Source: Notospermus geniculatus (taxonomy: Eukaryota > Nemertea > Pilidiophora > Heteronemertea > Lineidae). From it: DNA of 64,000 nucleotides. This document shows, piece by piece, positions 61,801 to 64,000 of the stretch. The notes under the pieces were generated by a model that worked only from the letters and a program-made list of their open reading frames with translations, ran no database searches and was not told where the DNA came from. The stretch covers positions 89,098-153,097 of the forward strand of contig NMRB01000302.1 of the NCBI GenBank assembly GCA_002633025.1. Reading direction: 5' to 3'. The number at the start of each line of letters is the position of its first letter. Positions within the stretch are counted from its first letter, which is position 1. The position numbers were made by a program, and so were the translations under genes.

Positions 61801-62849
61801 TACATAACCTGTTTACCCTGTGGTATTCAGGGACTTTGGCCAGGTTTTGCCAGACTTGGTCACAAATGTCCCACCTCCCCTTGTTTCCCTGCATGTTGCA
61901 TGTTTACTAGCCCTTGCATGCAGTGAGCAAAGAGTATTGTTCCTCGTCATGAAATTCTATGTGTCACCAAATCGTGCATGTTCTTTTTCCTTTTTGTTGG
62001 TATTCGAGCATCGCTTGTCAATCAAAATTTGTCATGATTTAATTGTCTTGGATATTTCGAGTATTTTTGTTCAGTTCGAGTGATGTTAACATACTCGTGT
62101 TTTCTACAAATTTTCAGTTCTTTCCAATGGTAATCACACAGACAAGGGGAAGCACAGCAGATTGGATTCTGGATTGTCAAGCCCCACGCTGACCAACAAG
62201 CTGAACGGTCTAAGTCCTGAAAAGATCTCTCAGGTCAGGGAGAAAAAAGAAGAAATTGAACAGGTGAGGAACCATTCATGAACTTAGTGGGTCGGTCAGT
62301 CACTCAGCCAGTCAGTTTGAGTTACCGGTATTCCAAATCTAGTCAGTCCAAATATAGTAAGTCAGTCAAAATCCAGCCAGTAAATCCAAATCGAGCCAGT
62401 CAAACCATTGATTCCTTCATTGATTCTTTCATGCTTCAGGCTTATAAACAAGACTGTGAGACGTTCGCAACAGTTGTGAAAATGCTGATCAAGTAAGTTG
62501 TAAACTATGAAAGTCAGGAGTAAAATTGTCTCCAGAGGGCTGCATTTCATACTAAAGCATCAGAGAAATCCATATTGGGCCGATTTGATAACTGTGGAGT
62601 AGCAGCAAACATGTAATCGTCATCTATGAATGGACAAGAATTTCTTGATTTGTTCAGAGGTTATTTTTTTTGTGAATTTCCGATCTAAAATAATCTCATT
62701 GTTGAAATTTCTTCTTCAGTAAGGAACCAAGTTTAGAAGATGCCATCCAGCCGAGCCTTCGGCAGAACCTCCGTGACATTGGGGCTCGTTGTATCCAAGA
62801 GTTGCAGGATTATATTGACCATGTCCGCAAGGAGTCCGGCCTGAAATAG
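58828..62849 (+). CDS. PPHLN1: Periphilin-1-like protein, HUSH-complex subunit homologue
   Basis: In vertebrates periphilin binds TASOR and is one of three HUSH subunits (TASOR, MPP8, periphilin) that silence transposons and integrated foreign DNA through H3K9me3. Exons 58828-59091, 59306-59451, 59569-60179, 62118-62263, 62440-62492 and 62720-62849 join in frame to 449 codons plus stop. The N-terminal half is disordered and Arg/Ser-rich (SRSRSRSRERSRSRSSSSEK; HSRSRSRERRRSRSSSRD), as in periphilin. The last three exons give EEIEQAYKQDCETFATVVKM, then LINKEPSLEDAIQ and LRQNLRDIGARCIQELQDYI, closely resembling the vertebrate C-terminal helical region that dimerises and binds TASOR. The start is uncertain: I used the Met before REYETEKPHS, but an upstream exon is possible because the frame is open further left. 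The first three exons are duplicated at 54475-55788. The 5' half alone would look like any SR-rich protein; the identification rests on the C-terminus. Confidence 0.85.
59197..59270. repeat. Two adjacent perfect hairpins, only in periphilin copy 2
   Basis: 59197-59214 (AAAAACGGATCACTTTTT) is the exact complement of 59220-59237 with a 5-base loop. Next to it GGTCACGCATAC and GTATGCATGACC form a second near-perfect hairpin. The copy 1 equivalent (about 54843-54885) reads AGAAAAAGTGATCAGTTTTT with no such structure. Confidence 0.85.
61679..61869. mobile_element. Inverted-repeat element with ACAAATGTGACC ends
   Basis: The left arm ACAAATGTGACCGGGTCTG ... TGGCCAAAGTC and the right arm GACTTTGGCCAGG ... 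CAGACTTGGTCACAAATGT are imperfect complements over about 40 bp. It lies in the intron before the periphilin C-terminal exons. The ends resemble the element at 15211-15403. Confidence 0.6.
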
Positions 62850-64000
62850 TACATGACTTCTTTCAAATGTTATTATGTTGTTTATTTGTCCAAATCGATG
62901 TTATACCAAGGCCCTTGTTTTCTCCAGAACTGTACTCTTATAACTGGTCACATGGTCCGCAACTGCTCCCGTGAATTAACAGGATTCTACTTAAACAGTG
63001 AACCTATTTATACAGGAAGGAGACGTTTTATGATTTGACCTATGTGTATTAACCCGTTAACTGGGTAAGACGTTATATTACGTCATTACGAAATCCAGGG
63101 AACCCCCGAAAACACCCGATGATCATAGCTTGCGTAAGGCGTACCGTAATAGTACGCCTTGCAAGGAAATAGCGCATCACAGTGCGTAGGACGTTATATC
63201 ACGTCTGGAACATTGTGTATCAAATGCTTTTTTGGCAAATTTTTTTTAAGAAATAAAAATTAGAAGTAAAAACAATTACACAGTTAACGGGTTAAATTTA
63301 CACTGAGGAGAATGTTGACACCATAGTTTAAAGGAAATGTATTTGTCATGTCTTCAACTTTGTATTGCCTTTAATTGGCTATTGATTGATTAGCAAGGTT
63401 GCTATTGGTTCTATGATATTCAAGGTGCAAAAATGAGATTTGTTTACCAAATATATCAATTGAATGGAAACCCTACTGCATGACACAACCACTGAATACT
63501 TCAGTCATGTTCCTGTACATGTATGGCGATACATGTATGTGCTATATATAAACTTGAAATTGCCAAAAAAATACAGCTGAGATCCTGTTGAATCAGTTTC
63601 ATGGATTTTAGTCTTGATTGTACTTTTACGGATGTTTTTTTTTTTTGAGTATAACATGTTCACTTTTTATAGAACAGTTGATTGAATATAAAGGGTTGAA
63701 CGTGCTGATGGCAAGTTAGTTTTATTGCAAAAATATTTTTGATCATGGAGAAATTGATTGTGCATTTTGGCTATGTTGTGTCTGTTACAGGTTTCTTACT
63801 TCATAGGTACATATACGGTACTCCATGTACCCGGTATATGTATAGCATGTATAGGTCCCTGAATTCAGGGCACTGATATTACCAAAACTGCCATACACTA
63901 TTGTATTACCACTGTTTCCTTATCGCCAATTACTTAAACACTCCTCAACCAGCCTCTTGAAAAAAGATCACCTGAGTACATTGGTAAAATGACTACGTAA
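62850..64000. other. Downstream region of periphilin
   Basis: It holds the probable 3' UTR, the piggyBac-like MITE, and AT-rich sequence with ACATGTA and TACCGGTA-type words near 63510-63840. No ORF of interest and no RNA gene is seen up to the window end. Confidence 0.5.
63053..63291. mobile_element. piggyBac-like MITE, copy 2 (best preserved)
   Basis: TTAA at 63049-63052 and 63292-63295 flank ends CCCGTTAACTG and CAGTTAACGGG, which are exact complements. A CCC start next to TTAA is the classic piggyBac arrangement. The 239-bp body matches 9013-9256. It is about 200 bp beyond the periphilin stop codon and may be within the 3' UTR. Confidence 0.85.

Overview
This window is nuclear DNA from an animal, not a bacterium. 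Coding sequence is split into exons with GT/AG junctions, the gene families are metazoan (MAGI, ARL6/BBS3, TAF3, NEK4, periphilin), and introns and spacers are full of short inverted-repeat transposons and minisatellites. Frequent AGGCCTA and ACATGTA words, together with high heterozygosity, fit a marine invertebrate (deuterostome or lophotrochozoan). I cannot place it more precisely. Exon boundaries below were read by eye from splice sites, reading phase and remembered family features; no alignment or transcript was available.

Layout: (1) 4889-20371 (+), the 3' part of a MAGI scaffold gene (second WW domain and five PDZ domains), with the 5' part outside the window. (2) 20372-25442, a spacer with repeats. 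(3) 25443-26009 (-), a complete intronless ARL6/BBS3 GTPase, divergent from (4) 27076-34993 (+), TAF3, a TFIID subunit with a C-terminal PHD finger; its histone-fold start exon was not found. (5) 37608-44778 (-), NEK4 kinase, convergent with TAF3 and head to head with (6) 45445-47848 (+), an unrecognised 498-residue protein with an RG-rich N-terminus. (7) 54475-62849 (+), a periphilin-1-like gene recognised from its C-terminal helical region; periphilin is a core subunit of the HUSH silencing complex in vertebrates.

The dominant structural signal is that four of these loci contain a near-identical local tandem duplication: TAF3 28939-31064 / 31066-33363, NEK4 38772-39720 / 39722-40670, the unknown gene about 47617-48890 / 49095-50173, and periphilin about 51686-56591 / 56592-60979. 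In TAF3 and NEK4, reading through both copies breaks the frame, and two junctions carry a single N. The copies also differ by transposon presence or absence, indels and SNPs. The simplest explanation is that two haplotypes of a heterozygous diploid were assembled end to end. This gives allele pairs inside one window, including filled and empty sites for a PIF/Harbinger-like MITE.

Functionally the genes do not form one pathway. ARL6 and NEK4 both have cilium-related roles in vertebrates, TAF3 and periphilin are chromatin factors, and MAGI is a cell-junction scaffold. No operon-like or defence system is visible. The most biologically interesting loci are the invertebrate periphilin homologue, the unrecognised RG-rich protein, and an SR-like tract inside TAF3.
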